Below are positions 13,801 to 28,800 of a stretch of DNA of 64,000 nt, piece by piece (position 1 is the first letter of the stretch; each line of letters opens with the position of its first letter). Source of the DNA: Siniperca chuatsi. Taxonomy: Eukaryota; Chordata; Actinopteri; Centrarchiformes; Sinipercidae. The stretch covers positions 19,582,667-19,646,666 of the forward strand of contig NC_058043.1 of assembly GCF_020085105.1 (NCBI RefSeq). Reading direction: 5' to 3'. The notes beneath the pieces are model-generated. The model did no database searches. It had not been told where the DNA came from and saw nothing but the letters and a program-made list of their open reading frames with translations. The position numbers and the translations under genes were made by a program.

Positions 13801-16800
13801 CGTACCACGTCACCCTGGAGAGTGAGAACGTTTGTTACTGAACCCACTGTATATAGAAGATGTTTGGAAGAAACTTGCTAGTATGGTATTCCTGCTTGTT
13901 TTCCTTATTGTTTTGCTTGACAACATAATACATGTTTTTCTGGTGGACAAACCCCTTTTAGGATGATCTCCTGATTGTCGCTCCACTTCATAAACAAGAC
14001 GATCTTCCAGCTGGTGTTACAGTTGACTGAGTTCACCTGAAAAACAAACAATCAGAGTTGACTGTATGTATAATCTCCTGGCAGCGGCCCTGCACAGTGA
14101 GAGACAATATCATGGATGACTTTTCCGTTTTGTTTTTAAAGATAGGATAGGAGAACACCTTAAAACTTTTCTAAAGATCGATATGTTCTCTAAATAAACA
14201 ATAATAAGTGTCGAATCCAACATTGAAAAATGTATATCTTCTTTCCTTTGGTAAGAGTTGCCACTTCATGTTATCAATGATTTGTGCACATATCTTTTAA
14301 CTGCTTGTGGGGTCATGAATAAGGAATAAATTAGTTTGTCTCACTCTCCAAAACTGACCAACCCCTTTAAGTGTCTCTGTGTTTCCGTAAAACTGTAAGG
14401 TACTTTGAGAAAATAACAGAGGTAATGTTGTTAAGTAACTCAGAGCAGTCCAGTGTCATGAGAGAGAAACAGCCTTCCAAATGTAGCGTAAGCTATAGCC
14501 TAGTTCTTAACTGTGCTAAATGTGGAGGACAGGAGAAAAATCCTGTGTGTTTCACATCAAGCAGCTAATAAACAAGGAGTGGTTATGAGAAAAAAGCTAT
14601 AATTAGATTCTGAACAGCCGACACTCCTGACACATCTGAGGAGTGAAGATGAGTTGCAGCGGCTCAGCCAAACCTCATTGCATCCTGGATTATCCACGAG
14701 CTGGTGTGTGCTGGCATGGAGCGGCTGACCAGCATTCACTGGGTTAAGGACCACTTTGTCCCCGATCACCACCTGCAATCACACATACACAACAGATGTA
14801 ATAAAATACAAAAAATATGAAACAAAGAAACAAAAGGTTATGCATTGTAATCCTAGCACAGGCACAGATGCCAAAGAGGGACTGTAGGGTCAGGATTCAA
14901 GTTATTTAAGAAAGTGGAAATCTATCACGACCATGATGTTTAATCAAAAAAATCATGTTTGTTTTTTTACTATACTACTGTTTAGTATTTACTGCTTTTG
15001 CTGCAGCTAGAATCTTAACTAAAACCAGAAAATTTCATCATATCACACAGATCAGACTTTAAGGTGCTTCTAATGACTTGCAAAATTGTAAATGGGCATG
15101 GCCCCTTCATACCTGTGTGACCTCCTTAAACCTTATATACCATCCCGTGCTCTCCGCTCTCATTATACTCCTGTCTGTCCCTGAGTTAAAAAGAAGTCAA
15201 CTGGCTGCAGGGCCTTTTCCTATCATGCCCCCTTCCTTTGGAATAACCTCCCTGCTGACATTAGACAGTCTGACTCTGTTGGGGCCTTTAAATCCAAACT
15301 TAAAACTTATCTTTTCGCCATAACCTTCAGTTAGCTGCTTATTTTTGATTACCTTATACCTGTTACAATTACCCTTCTGGCGGGTCGGTCTCAGTCTCAA
15401 TTAATCTATTCAGCATAATACTTATAGTCCATGTTTGTCTTGCCGACGAGAATACCGTAAACCTTCTGAAATCCACTGTATCTCTGTAACCCTCTGTCTG
15501 TCTGTCAAGCACAGCTGGGTGTGGATGTATCTCTCTTTCTCTCTAGTTTCTCCTCTGTGTCCTCTCTTTTCACTCAGGATCTCTCTCTCTGCCTCACTCC
15601 AGATGTTTTGGATCTGGATCTTTGTCCTCCAGGTGATTCAGCCACTCCTCTTGTCTTTCTCTCTCCCTCTTGTGTGTTTGTGTAGTCTTGCCTCTTCCAG
15701 GTCTCCATGATGAAGAGGAGGTCGTGTTGCTAAGGTCCTATCTGGTTGGCGATACCTGAAAGTTGCTCAACGTCCTCCTGGATCCATTCTTCATATAGTT
15801 ACAATCTATTTATAACTTTGTCATCATGATTGTTTATAGTGTAAATTTATTAAGTTGTATAAAAAAGTATGTTGTCTATTCTGTACACATGACATCTATT
15901 CCATGTCTGTCATCTATGGGAGAGGGATCCCTCCTCTGTTGCTCTTCCTGAGGTTTCTTCCATTACATTTTTTTAGGGGGGGAGTTTTTCCTTATTCGAA
16001 TCGAGGGTCTAAGGATAGAGGGTGTCGTATGTTGTACAGATTGTAAAGCCTCTTGAGGCAAATTTGTGATTTGTGATATTGGGCTGTATAAATAAAATTG
16101 ACTTGACTGTATTTAGCAATGTGTACTCTATGGGAGCACAATGTATAGGTCTACCATCAGTGCAACTCAATTGCAGTAATGTACTCAACCTTGAATCTCT
16201 TACATGCATATAGGTATGGGAGAGCATCAGAATCCATTTACGTGTCTTCTGTCTGTTCTCAGCAGGTATGGAGTGACTCCAATTTTCTTTTTGTCCAAGG
16301 CCTGCTGCTTAGGCCTTGTGCCATACCTACTTCGAGAGGAGCTTAGCAGAGAAGCCCAGTCTATGCCGTGGTTCATTTTGTCCTTGGGCACCAACCCACT
16401 ACTTCCTGCTGCAGGGAAGTCGAGCTGGTGCCAACAAGAGCTTTGTAATCAGGTAAACACCAATTGGGTGCTGGCACAGGTCCATCCAGAGATAGATGTG
16501 ATCGGATAGATGCCTCACATTGAGGGTTTGGGATGATAAAGAAGACCTATGCCCTTGAGGTTTGGACCTTTATTTTGCAAATTCTAAACTTATAATACTG
16601 ATTTACTACTGTATACGCAAATTAGTAAGTCAATTTTAAAGATGGAGAAGTGCCAGAAAGATAAACATCTGCTACTGTATTGTAAAAAGTTTTAAAATGT
16701 AAAATCCATATCATCCCAGGCATGATTCAGTCCCTTGCTTTGCCTGACGTTGACTTACATACAGTACGCTGTTCACACAATGCACCATGTCCACAGACGT

Positions 16801-19800
16801 ATACATATGATGACTCACACTGTCCCCAATGGAGCGTAGTTTGTAGAAGGGCTGGATGTAGAACCAGGAGCCCTCATTTCCAGCAGTATCCAACATCACC
16901 CTCATGGCGTTCTTCTCTAACAGCGCAGGCAGACGCTTGTTTACTGTCAGGTATTTGTTGCTCTTCAGGTGGAGGAGCTGAGCAGACACAAGATGCAGTG
17001 TAAGACAATACAGACAAATGGACATGCTGGAATCAGAGGTGAGGAGTAAGTGCTTCTAATAGTGTAATGACTACATAAAAGCAGCTTGCATTTAAGGCAC
17101 TGCTAGTCATTAGTGCCATTACTATTATTTAAGAAATTACAGGTCATACAACAGGTAAGACATCTAATAAAGAGTTCCACTGATTTCTTGATAACTACAC
17201 TGAAAGTCATCTTCTTACTTAATGAACTGTGGATGTCTTCTAGAGATTTTGTGGCTTATATTATGACTGTGCATGTGTATGTGTGTTATAAAATATTATC
17301 AATTCATTTATAAGCCTGCCTCCAGTATTCTCTGTTCAGGATCCAATACAGTATATTTGTATTATATCAACTTGTGGTTTGACTATGACTGCAGGAGGTT
17401 TCAGCCTTCTTCATCTTCACTGGGACTATGTCAAAAAAAATCACAACATTGTATTACTAGAACATGCAATTTATGGTTTTAGTTTTTATTCAAGGGTTAA
17501 TATTGGTGGGCATGGTCAACATGCACTCAAGCTGAGGCATATTTCAAATTTAAGATAAGAGGTGTTTGGAAAATTTGTGAGATTAAATCACCTCCATTGA
17601 TGGCATGTAAGAGCAATCTCAGTTTAATTGAAACGTTGTGTCTAACAAAGTTTCAAAACAAAGTTTATCTGACTAAATATCAAGCAGATGATGAGGAACA
17701 AACCTGAATGACATTCCCGTACTGAATTACTGTTCCAAGCAGTTTTTTGTTTTCAGAGTCATTTTGCTTCTTCTCCAAGTCAGCTGCATGCTGGAATGCA
17801 AGGATGGGATAAAAAAAAGGAGTATAGTCAAAAATGAAGACAGTAAATCTCACACAACATTGTTCACTGACACCAGTTTTGCACAGTAATGTGGTAAGAA
17901 GTAATCAGATTGGTTAGCTGTTAAACAATGCACAGTAGTAACAAAGTTATTTGCCAGAAATGTATGCTTCAACAGAGGGGTTTTAACCAAAAACTCTGGC
18001 TCACGTCTCCATGGAAACGCAGGAGAGATTGCAATCTTCCATTTTATGACTGTGTGGTGAGATAGCAGATTGCTTTAAATGGTATTGTATCGCAGCAGAA
18101 AGAGAAAGGAGAGTGTAGAGGGCAGAAAGGTAGGACAGTAGGAGTGAAAGGCTTCAGAAATGTCTATAAAAGGACTTTAAAAATTCTACCTCAGCAAATA
18201 TTCATAAAAACTTAACCGCTGTTAAACTGTAGTGTAGAGTGCACAGCATCAACATTTCTATACATTCACTGTGTAGCTTTGCATTCAGTTTCAACTATAT
18301 AAACCATCTAAATATAGTCTTATGCAACTCTGTCCTTTTTCTTTATCCTGTGAGCCCAGAGGACTGGTCTTTGCGATTGTGTACTGGTCTGTAGTGACTG
18401 CAGGGAGGTGAACATGTCGTCACTTCACTTACATGGAGCTTGTTGAGGAGCACTGTGTCTGTGTTCCCTCCAGGCTTCGCTGCTTTCCAGAACTGCTTCT
18501 GGGCCGAGTAGCGGTTCATGGGACACAGTCTGAACAGACAGTCTGGACAAAGAGACAGAAATAAATAGAGACAAAATGCATAGAGATAAAGACAGAGATA
18601 AGCACAGAGACAATACAAACAGACAAACAGTAACACAGTCAGTAAGACTTTGATAATCAACTGGAGAAAAAAAGGAGGCTAATCACAATGTTTATAGCTA
18701 AGAATGGTAAGTGGGTTTAAATCAAAAGAAGAGAAAACAAAAAAAGAGAAATATGGTGATGCACTCTGAGAGAAGCCTGGAATGGTTAGTGCTACAGTAT
18801 GGGAGGCAGGTCACAGCAACAGCTTAGCATAAACCAGACAACAAAGTCTGAGGTTCTACAACAAAAAATGACGACAGGCTTGAATTAATAAATTACTCCT
18901 ATCTGATATTTCAAATGATTAATTCAAAGACCTAATAACTAAAACAATATATTATAATATTCACACAGTCCTCTCTGTGAACATGTCAGTGCATGTGTGT
19001 GTGTGCTTGCACTTTAAACGCATGTTCACTGTGTGATCAAAGGGCTTTGTCTGCTTCAGGGAGGAGTAATGAGGGACAGAAAGCATGCGTTTGTGTGCAC
19101 GCATGCATGTGCGTGTTTGTGTGTGTGTGTGTGTGTGTACGCACGCCTCATGTTATATATATAAAAGTGTAGTAATATGTGGTTACATCCTGTGGTTAGA
19201 CAAGGGTAACTGACAGCGCACAATAACCCCTGTGTGAGTGTGTGTGTGTGTGTGACACAGCAATAAGTCGTGGTCAGTGAGAGTTCGTAACCGCAGCAAC
19301 GATGAGACGATGCTGTCGTCAGCAGACTCTGATTGTGCTGCTCATTTTCATAGATACTGTAGAAACTAGAGGGAAAACGATCCCTGATTTGCATGTGGAC
19401 ACAGTTTTAGCATACTCGAGTTCCTCTTCTGTCCCAGAAGAGTTCCTCTTCTGTATCAAGCTGCACAACAACTGCAACTGAAGCACACAGAGACATTTTT
19501 TTTCCCCCTGCAGAGTTAAACTTCTGCACATCAGCGACTCCTCCCTCTGAGTCCTGGCTTTCCTCTGACTTCACCGCTCATCAGACCAAAGCTCTAAATT
19601 CTGAGAGGGCGAAAAGAGAAGAAAAAAAGAACAATCTGTCCATCCTTCCTCCATTCTTTCTTTCTCTCTCCTCCTGCTATAGCAGTAACATGACCAAATA
19701 AGGCCAGCCAAGAGAAGGGGAGTGGGATGACAGAGGGAGAGAGAAGAGGGTGGGGACTCCCTATCTTCCCTCCTTCGATATTCTATCAACTCTCCTTCTC

Positions 19801-22800
19801 CCTTCTGAATTCCTCTAACCATTTCACACACAACTCTCTCTCCCTTCAAGTTAATGGTCTCTATCTATTGCAAATCTTCCTCTCGCCCACTCATCAGATA
19901 TGGTTAACTTTAGCTTGACCTAAAATACGGTTAGAATAACAACAAAAAAGGAAATGAAAGAGAAATGAGGAAGACAGGAAGAGAGTGAAAGCATGTGAAA
20001 CAGAGAGAGAGAGAGAGCACAGAGAGGGTAAGAAATATTTATGTGTGTCCCACATATGTTCACACAATGAAACAGTTGATAAAGTTCTCACCGGAAACTG
20101 GATCAAACTAGCGAGTGTAAAAGTCAAATGAAAATGAACACACACACTGGAAACTCCTGTCTGATGAGTGAGCTACCCTATAATTTGACACTGACGTTTT
20201 ATCATACTCTAAACACACAATCACAGCTGCAATATGAGTGTTGTGTGTGACAGATTAGCCTGCACTGAAGGTTTGCCTGTAATCACAGTCAGCTGGGAGA
20301 GGAAACAATGTCAGTTCAGTAATACTGAAATCTGTGGTGAGAATTCCTTCTGGGGTCACTGGGCAGGAGAAGTGGTGGGACTAGGCAAAAAAAAACCTCA
20401 ATGATTCATTAACATTCCTCCAACTTAAAACAATCTTTTACTACTGGAACACCCACCCAATAAACATTACTTTATTTGGCACTCAAAATATCTATTTGAG
20501 TTCATAAACAAAGCTATCTTTGATACTAGCTGCCCTGCATGCACTTCTAAATGCTAACCATGCTAAAATCATGTAGCCCTGAGGTATACATGGTAAAAAC
20601 TATGAACATTACCAGTGACTTTTGTTTTTGGGCAAAATCAAGTCAATCAAGTCACAAGACTTAAGCAAATTGCAAACCAACTGGAAGTCTTTCAGGTCTC
20701 TGAATGCCTGCTGTTAAAGTGCATTACAACATTTTTCTTCAAAGCTGTGTTTATAGTGAGCCCTTTCAATGCAGGGGCACTCTGTCGATTTTACACTTGA
20801 AAATCAGTTTACTCGTAAACAGGAGTGCTATGCAGCCTGTGAAAACAGTTGTATAATGTCTTCTGTGGCTCTGGCAGAAGCTTTATGAAGTCTGAGAAAA
20901 TGACATCATCAGGGTTATTGAGTTGCTTTATGGGTGGTGTAGCATCAAACGTTTTTAGACCCACACTAAGGATGAAAAGTCAGGATATCCTGTCCACTGC
21001 TACTTTGAAGCTTAACCATCCTTTTCTTCCATCTGTGTCTCATAAGTCGTCCAACTTATGAAGTGGAACCATTTAAAGCAAAAGTTCGACATTCTGGGAA
21101 ATACACTTATTTGCTTCCTGGCGGTGAGTTGGATAAGAAGATCAACACCACTCTCATGTCTGTCTGTTAGATATAAGGCTACAGCCAGCAGAAAGTGAAC
21201 TTTTAAGCTATTCCTTAAGTTTTCATTTCTATTTTTTCTTGTTGAACTTTATAGACTTGAATGTTTTTTATTTCAAGTCTCGAGTCAGGTCAGTTTTTTA
21301 GGGAGTCAAGTCTCAAGTTCGTCATAGCAGTCAAGTCCTCATGTTTTGTGACTTAAGCCTGAATCTAAGTCTCAAGTCTCCTTCTACAGCTACAATTATC
21401 ACTATGTCTATTACCCTGTGCTAGGCCTATAGATAGTCAGAGTGATGTATAGCAGGTTTTGCATGACTAGGCAGGACTCCATAAGTGGTCAGTATGCTGA
21501 AAAGAGCAATCTTACAAAATACTGCAACATGTGGAGTGAATACAGAGTTAAGCCTAAAGAGTTTCATAATGTTAGCATGATGACACATGTTAAAAAAGAT
21601 ATCATGCCTTAACAATAATTACCCTTCTTCAACAAACTGCTCCCTCTCTCCACAGTAGTTAAGTGCTAATTACATGCAGGACAAGCGTGGACATCTTAGG
21701 GAGTAACACAACATGGTAACAGTTTCCTTTTTGTATGACTGCTGTGGAATAAACACAGCCTTTTAAGCAACACCACTTTTTAATGTGTTAAATTGCTGTG
21801 GAAAGATGTAACAGCTTATTTGTTTACAACCCTGATAATCATCATGATGTGTGAGAAATGAGACGATAAACAAAACAAAACATTTATCATACATGGCATT
21901 TAGTACATTGCAACTGAAATGTAATCATTGTATAAAATCTCACAATATTAACTAATTTTAGGTAAAGAAGATCTGAAGAAATAAATTCACTTCAAATCCT
22001 TTGAAAAAGCATACCATCGAGGATATGATGCTACATTTTATTTTCTAATTTTCCTATTTTCCTTAGATCCCTTTCTTCAAATTTTATTAAGCATTCACAA
22101 TAAAAATGTGATGTATGATTCAATTAAATTTAATAACCCATATTTGTAAAAGCAAATATATTTTATGCGCTCAATTATAGTTTTTTAGCTTTAAAGTCCC
22201 CCTCCACTCAAAAATGTGTTTTGCTTACTTCACTTGGATGTTTGAGCTTCACTGTGCAGAATGATGTATGTGATGTAGTTCGACACTAAGACGTTCTTTT
22301 CACATTTATCTGCTGAAGGGGAAACATTTCTCTGTGCTCACATGAAATCTAAGTTTAAGGCATGTACATACAAGTATGATTCGTGACATCACAACGAGTT
22401 TGGAAGCCAATCATGGTCCAGTATGCAATGTACACAAATATAATGTGGAAACTTGAAGCCTCCAGTGCACATACATTGAGAAGTAGGAGACATTCCAGCA
22501 GTTAAACTTTTGAAAAGAAAAAGATTTGCATATTAATAGATTCTGAATTTTTCAATGAGGGAGAAGTAGTTGATGTAATTAAAAAACTTTTTTGTGAAAA
22601 AAACCCCATTTGAAATACTAATTAATATTACCTATTGCCTTAAAACATGTCAGGATCAGAGCTTTGAATGATTTTTTAGACCTTGTCTATTGATGTGTTG
22701 GTATATCAGTGGTGTAATGCAATACTGCTTTGAGTGGTCTTGCGAATGGGCCAGAGATGACTCAGAGAGATCACTAACACCAGCTCTCTAGACATGCACA

Positions 22801-25800
22801 GTTCAACAAAAAGCTAATAAAAAAATCTTGCAGTCACTGACAAACTTTACCAGATTTAATGGGTCAAGAGGAAGATGCTTGTAGCCCTGGCAACCATAAA
22901 AACTACTAAGAGGATGTTAGCCAACAGAGATGATCTACCTCTGAGGACGTTTTATCAGAGAGCAGAACTGCCACAATACTTTGGTACTGTAAGAAGAGCA
23001 ACAACACACATGGCAGCTTTCAATTAGATCTACCGTGTGACAACACAGGGCTGCAAAATTCACAATGGTGTACCATAATGGTGCACAATACTTTTTCTAT
23101 TCTGTGTTAAATCAACAATATCCTCAATGATCTGGCTTGTATAAACTGCAATTCGGTCCAATGTTCTTATCCTGTCTGAGATATTATAGAGGAAGCAACT
23201 AATCACTTGTTATGCATCTAAGACAATAAATGGGTCCACTGACAACAGCTCCCCTTGACTGTTTCCTGCAAGACCTTTCCTCTCTCAATAGACAGGAAAG
23301 CAATATATGTAGTTATTAGGAGAGGAAGGGACTAAAGACAGTACTGCTTCTGGTGTTTTTCTGAGATGAACCACCCAACTAGTCTGCTGTGTGTCTCTGA
23401 CAGCAACAGTGGTTTGGGCTGACAACAGATAAGTGGTGGAAAGGAGGTAATGCTCCAAAGTTTATGGGGTTTATGAGGTTTAAATGTTTCTGTGTACATG
23501 CAAAAGACATTTGAGGAATTTTAGACAGGAAATAAGATAAGACGACAAAAAAGTAAAAAACAAAACAACCCAAGAGTTGTAGACATGTAAAGCCAAGACA
23601 AGGAGAAACTATCCACTATAATGGTCTTCACATGCTACTGTTTTAGGAGTGAGAATGTCAGGCTGATAACAAAGCAGAGCTGCTTTTTCTGCTTGTTCCA
23701 CCATCTTTCTGTACAAGAATGGGAATGCTTTGATGCACTTCTTTGTGTTTTGTTTCAGATTTCTGAGCCCTTATCAACCTTTTTTCCCCATCACACAATC
23801 AACCAGTAATCAACGACATCATCACTTACCAACATCCATTTACAATAAATATCGTATGTCCATGCATAAAGCTTAGATACGCACTGTCAATTTTCAGCTT
23901 TTAAAAACAAAAACTGACTGCTTTAAACATTTTGCAACAATAAACCACTTAAAGTCTTTTTATCAATATGTGAACAGCATGCTGACCACAAACAGAAGGA
24001 GGAGGATGGTGATTGATGATTCAGTAAAGGGAAAAGCGGATGACATTTGAACAATGCAGCATTCAATTTACACTGCGAGTTCAACACACAACAAAAAGAG
24101 CTGCCACCATAGCAACTTCAAATCAGACAACTGGTCCGACAGTCAAACAACTGAGTGACGCTGTATAAATCACAAATAATCCAAAGGAGGATAATTTTAA
24201 ACAACTAATACAAAGCACTGTTACAATACTTCAGTGTGTGTGTGTGTGTAACGGTATTTCAAATACTGTCTGGGTGAAATACAAAGCAAGACTTCTGCGT
24301 CCTGATGTCTCAGCATATGTATATAGACTACATGAGTGAGAGTGTGATTGTGTGGAGGGTGCTTGTGTTTACATTAGGAGGAAATGTTAAGCATACCTCA
24401 GCAATGACAGTATAAGGCCCTGCATGTGGACATGGCTAGTCTGGCCTTGTGCCCTTATAGCGTCCACTAAGAAGGATTATCTCTGCACAACTGTGTCCCT
24501 CCCAAACGAGGAGGAACAGAAGTGTGTTTGCTCTGCCAGAAAAGACCCGGAGGACTCAAGTTAGACGCTCCCAAAGACGTTTGGAGAAAAAAAAAAACTA
24601 CAGATATGTAAGCACACTTAGCAAGACTGTGTTTGTGGATGTTTAAACAAGGAAAAACCTGTTTCTTGTTTGGTTTTAATAATGTTTCACACTTCTCAAG
24701 GGTTATCTATGGCAAGTTCAAGTCTGTAAGGCAAAAACTTGGGGCTCAGAAAACTCACATAAATGACGTTCTCAAAGGACACTATTTTATTTATAAATCA
24801 TGTACGAGGTTGTTATTGTTTAGACAAATCGATAAAATACCAAAAAACATAATAGGCCACAAACAAATCATGGTAAATCAATAACTACACAATTTATTTC
24901 AGGGGCTTCATGAAAAACTGAGAAGATGTAAATTTCCTCACATGACCTCACCTCAGCCCTGACTATGACTTGCCTTGGGAGTTGTGTATTGTGAGCACCC
25001 AATGCATATATAGTATGTACACATCTGAAGAATGATGTGTCATCTATTCAGTTCAGCATCAGTTTATTATTATCAGTATTCGATTTTCAAACATCATACT
25101 GATTCATAATTTGAATTAGTTTTTAACTGTTGTGATGTTGTAAGACTAACTGTGACAAATAACAGGTCTGAGCAGTGTGGCTCTATACCAGGGGAAGGCA
25201 ACAACACAATGGGTGAGACCCAGACTTTTTTAGAGACATTTTATCCATACTATTCCATAATGCATATGAATTCTAAGCAGGTTTTTGTTATGTACGTGTT
25301 CACACTGGAATATGACAAAATTTAGTGTACTCACAAAACCCGTAGGCATACTAAAAATGCTATATTTTTGAGTGGGCTGTTGACTTTCACAATTGTCCCT
25401 CAATGCAATGCACAAGAAAGAGAAGAAATGGAGGCGCTGATCACAAAAATTGCAACTAGTGGCTCCAGAAAGACCATGAAAGACATAAAAAGTATAAAAC
25501 CTTTAGAAAGACATTCAGCATTTTCTTTGTGAAGCTTGATTGGCAGGGGCGTTTAAAGTTGCAGTTTGATTGATGTCCAATGGCAAACATATAGGCAGTT
25601 TTCACTGCAGACATTTTGACTTGTCACAGTAGGAAAAGCACAGGTGTTACTAATAACATTAATGATGGCTCTGTTCTATTCAAGTGTCCCAGTAAGCCTT
25701 GGCAGTGTGACAGTGAGCCAGCATGCACAGTACCAGGGCTGTGAGACTGAAGCAGCTAAATAAAATTCCACCATCATAAAATCCTCTGTGAAAAAGGCCC

Positions 25801-28750
25801 ATTGTATCCCGTTAGTATAAAATAGTATTTTGATTTCTTGTTAACCAACTGCAACAGTATACTATAAAGACTGGAATAGTATATACCATTAGTATGGAAT
25901 TGGGAAACACATTTAGCCTGTCCTGGCAGGAAAAGCACAGGTGAATGATGGCTTTGTTCCATTTAACACCAGGGCCCTGGAACTGACACAGCTAAATGGA
26001 ATGCAGCCATTGTTAATGTTATTAATTACACCTGTGTTTGACAAGCCATAATGTATGCTTTAAAAAGGTCTATTGAAGTCTCCTGCAGGTGTCATGAAAC
26101 ACATTCAAATAAACAAAATGTCCTCTGCTAATACTTGTGCCATTAGTTTTCAGGGTGTCCTTTTGCAAAAGGTCCAAACTCCCTTAAGTTAGGTAAATAT
26201 ATCCTTACAAAAGCATACAGGCTGTAATGCAAAAATATGCATTGCCATTTTAAAGGGGCACTCCAGCAATTTAATATTGCGATTTCATGAAGTTGGGGGA
26301 GAAGAGAGAGACAGATTTTTAGAAAAGAATGGTCAAAACAGAAGCAGCAGGGCTCAGCAGATATCCTGACTTTTAGTCCCTAGTATGGGTCAAGCTCCAA
26401 ACACGCTACATTTCCCATAATGCAACCAAAAGCATATTTATGTCTTTCAAATTCCACTCCTCCATTTTGTGTCGCAGGTTTTCTGTTATAAATTTTGTAG
26501 TCTCCACGTCCAGGCTGAGATAACCCTGATGATATCGTCAAGGATTTTGTCAAACTTGATAAAGCTCCTTCAGAGCCACAGATATTACACAACTATTTTC
26601 TAATGCTGAGGTGTACTCCCCATGATGAGTAAACTGACCTTATGTTTAAAGTCAAGGAATTTCCCTTTAATGTCAAACTATTACATTACAGACTACGTAC
26701 GCGTAACCAACACCGCTGCTGGGATAATTGGTCTCCTCACATCCAACCTCGCAGAGCTAAACAATAAGGCCATTGAACACATTGCAACCTCTCTAGCACA
26801 AGACATCACACACCCACTCAATCACCATCTTACCCTACTGCCCTCGGGGCGCAGGTACAGAGCACTGAGGTGGGAGGTGAGTGTGTAGTATTGTCTGTCA
26901 TTGTATGTTGTTACTGTGTGATGTTGTTGTCTGATGTGTAAGGCTTCACTGTAACTTCTTCTGTTCCTTTAGTAGCCATCTTCACCTCTTTCTGCCTTCT
27001 GGGAGACATCCAGAGACCTCTCACAGTGACATGAAGGCCTCTTCTGGTCAAGACCAGCTGAAATGGTGAAGGAGTTACCAACGCCACATTGACAGCACTC
27101 GCAGCTTATGTGCAAGTTTGTTATAGAGACATATATACAATTACAAAAAATCTCTTGAAGGTACAGTTTTAGCCACAATTTCATTTTCCCCATGTAGTGT
27201 TTTTTTGTTGCACAGACATTGAAAAAAAAAAGTTAATTAAAAAAGGTAGGTCAAAAATTCTACCACATATCTACAATATCCTGCAATGATTTCAAATTTG
27301 GCAAAGAGGTTTAGTGTCCTGCAGTGGGTCAGATTTTGAACAGGACTTTTCCTTTGAGTGCGCTGTACCTTGTGATGAGTTTTATAAGTGAGTCAAGGGA
27401 AAACTGTGTGTGAGTGTGGGAGGATGGAAGATTAAATGAGGCGAAGTGATTAGTGAAAGCCTTCCTGTATAAGTGAGCCAATAGGCTACTCCCTCACTAC
27501 AATCACATGTTTGCTGCCAAAAATAGTCACACAAAACATTAGAATTAAATCTACAAACAGTTTAGACACTTCTTGATTTAAGCTGCATTGTCTCTCTCTA
27601 GTCCCATTCAGTAGATACACATGCTGTCAGAGTCCTGCTAAATGACTAAGGATGCTACTATATCAGTTAATCTACAAGACAAACACAATGACTACACAAT
27701 GAACTAAACTGCAAAACGCTGTAGATATTTATGCTTGGATTACTGGTGATCATAGTTTGGATGGAAATCTACAGATGTTTGACAAGTATAGACGCTGGCA
27801 TCTTATTCCCACCTCTCTGCCCTAGTCTGTGGAATAAACCTGACAGTTGTTGAGACACACACACACACACACACACACAGCAGCAAAGACAGAGAGCGAG
27901 AGACTCGACTTTCACGTTGCTGCAGGAGTGGATGTATCAGTCTGCAGTCCGGGTTTATCGTGGTGATAGCGATTGTCTCTAGGGGGAGATAACCTTTCCT
28001 GGGACACCAGAGACCCACTGAAGAGATGAGCTGTGTAGGCACCGCTCAGATCAAAGCGTTCTACTTTCTAAATACAGTGCAATCTTCTTTATAGTCTTGA
28101 GACAGCAGATAGCATTCTAAATCCAAAGTGTGAGCATGTGTATGTGATATGCTAACTATCCAACAAGCTTCAAAGTCAAACTGAAATAACACTGTAAAAT
28201 CAAGTTGCTTAAAATTGCAAAGGCCGACTGTTTTGATGGATCTAATACCATAAAAAAACTGCAAAGCAACAATGTAAAAAGAAAAGAAAACAACAACATT
28301 TTGGTTATACAACTTTGTTAATCTATCGGACATAATTTACCTACCAACAGTCCAATAATGTTGCATTTTTCAATCAAATATGTATTCAGCAGTGACCAAG
28401 AAAAAGTACTGTTTTTATATTTCATACAACAACTTGCAAGATATACCAAACAAGCCTTCAATACACTCATATTCTGTGTACAATGTCAGGCCAGGCCTCT
28501 CCCCAGAGACATAAACCTCCAGCCTGAGAACCGAGGGTCATGAGTTCTACTTCCTGTATGGGAGCTAATAATAGCGGGTTTACCCAAAGAGGCATCTCAA
28601 GGCTTTTGTTTGAAAAGCAGCTTTTCAAGTTTCATGTTTTCCAAAAAAAAAAAAATCAGCATCAGAGCTGATTCTCTCCATCTGCCTCTACAGATGAGGT
28701 GTGTGTGCGAGCAAGCACACGTGGCTATAAAACACATGCATGGATGCATA

Positions 28751-28800
<50 letters not shown>

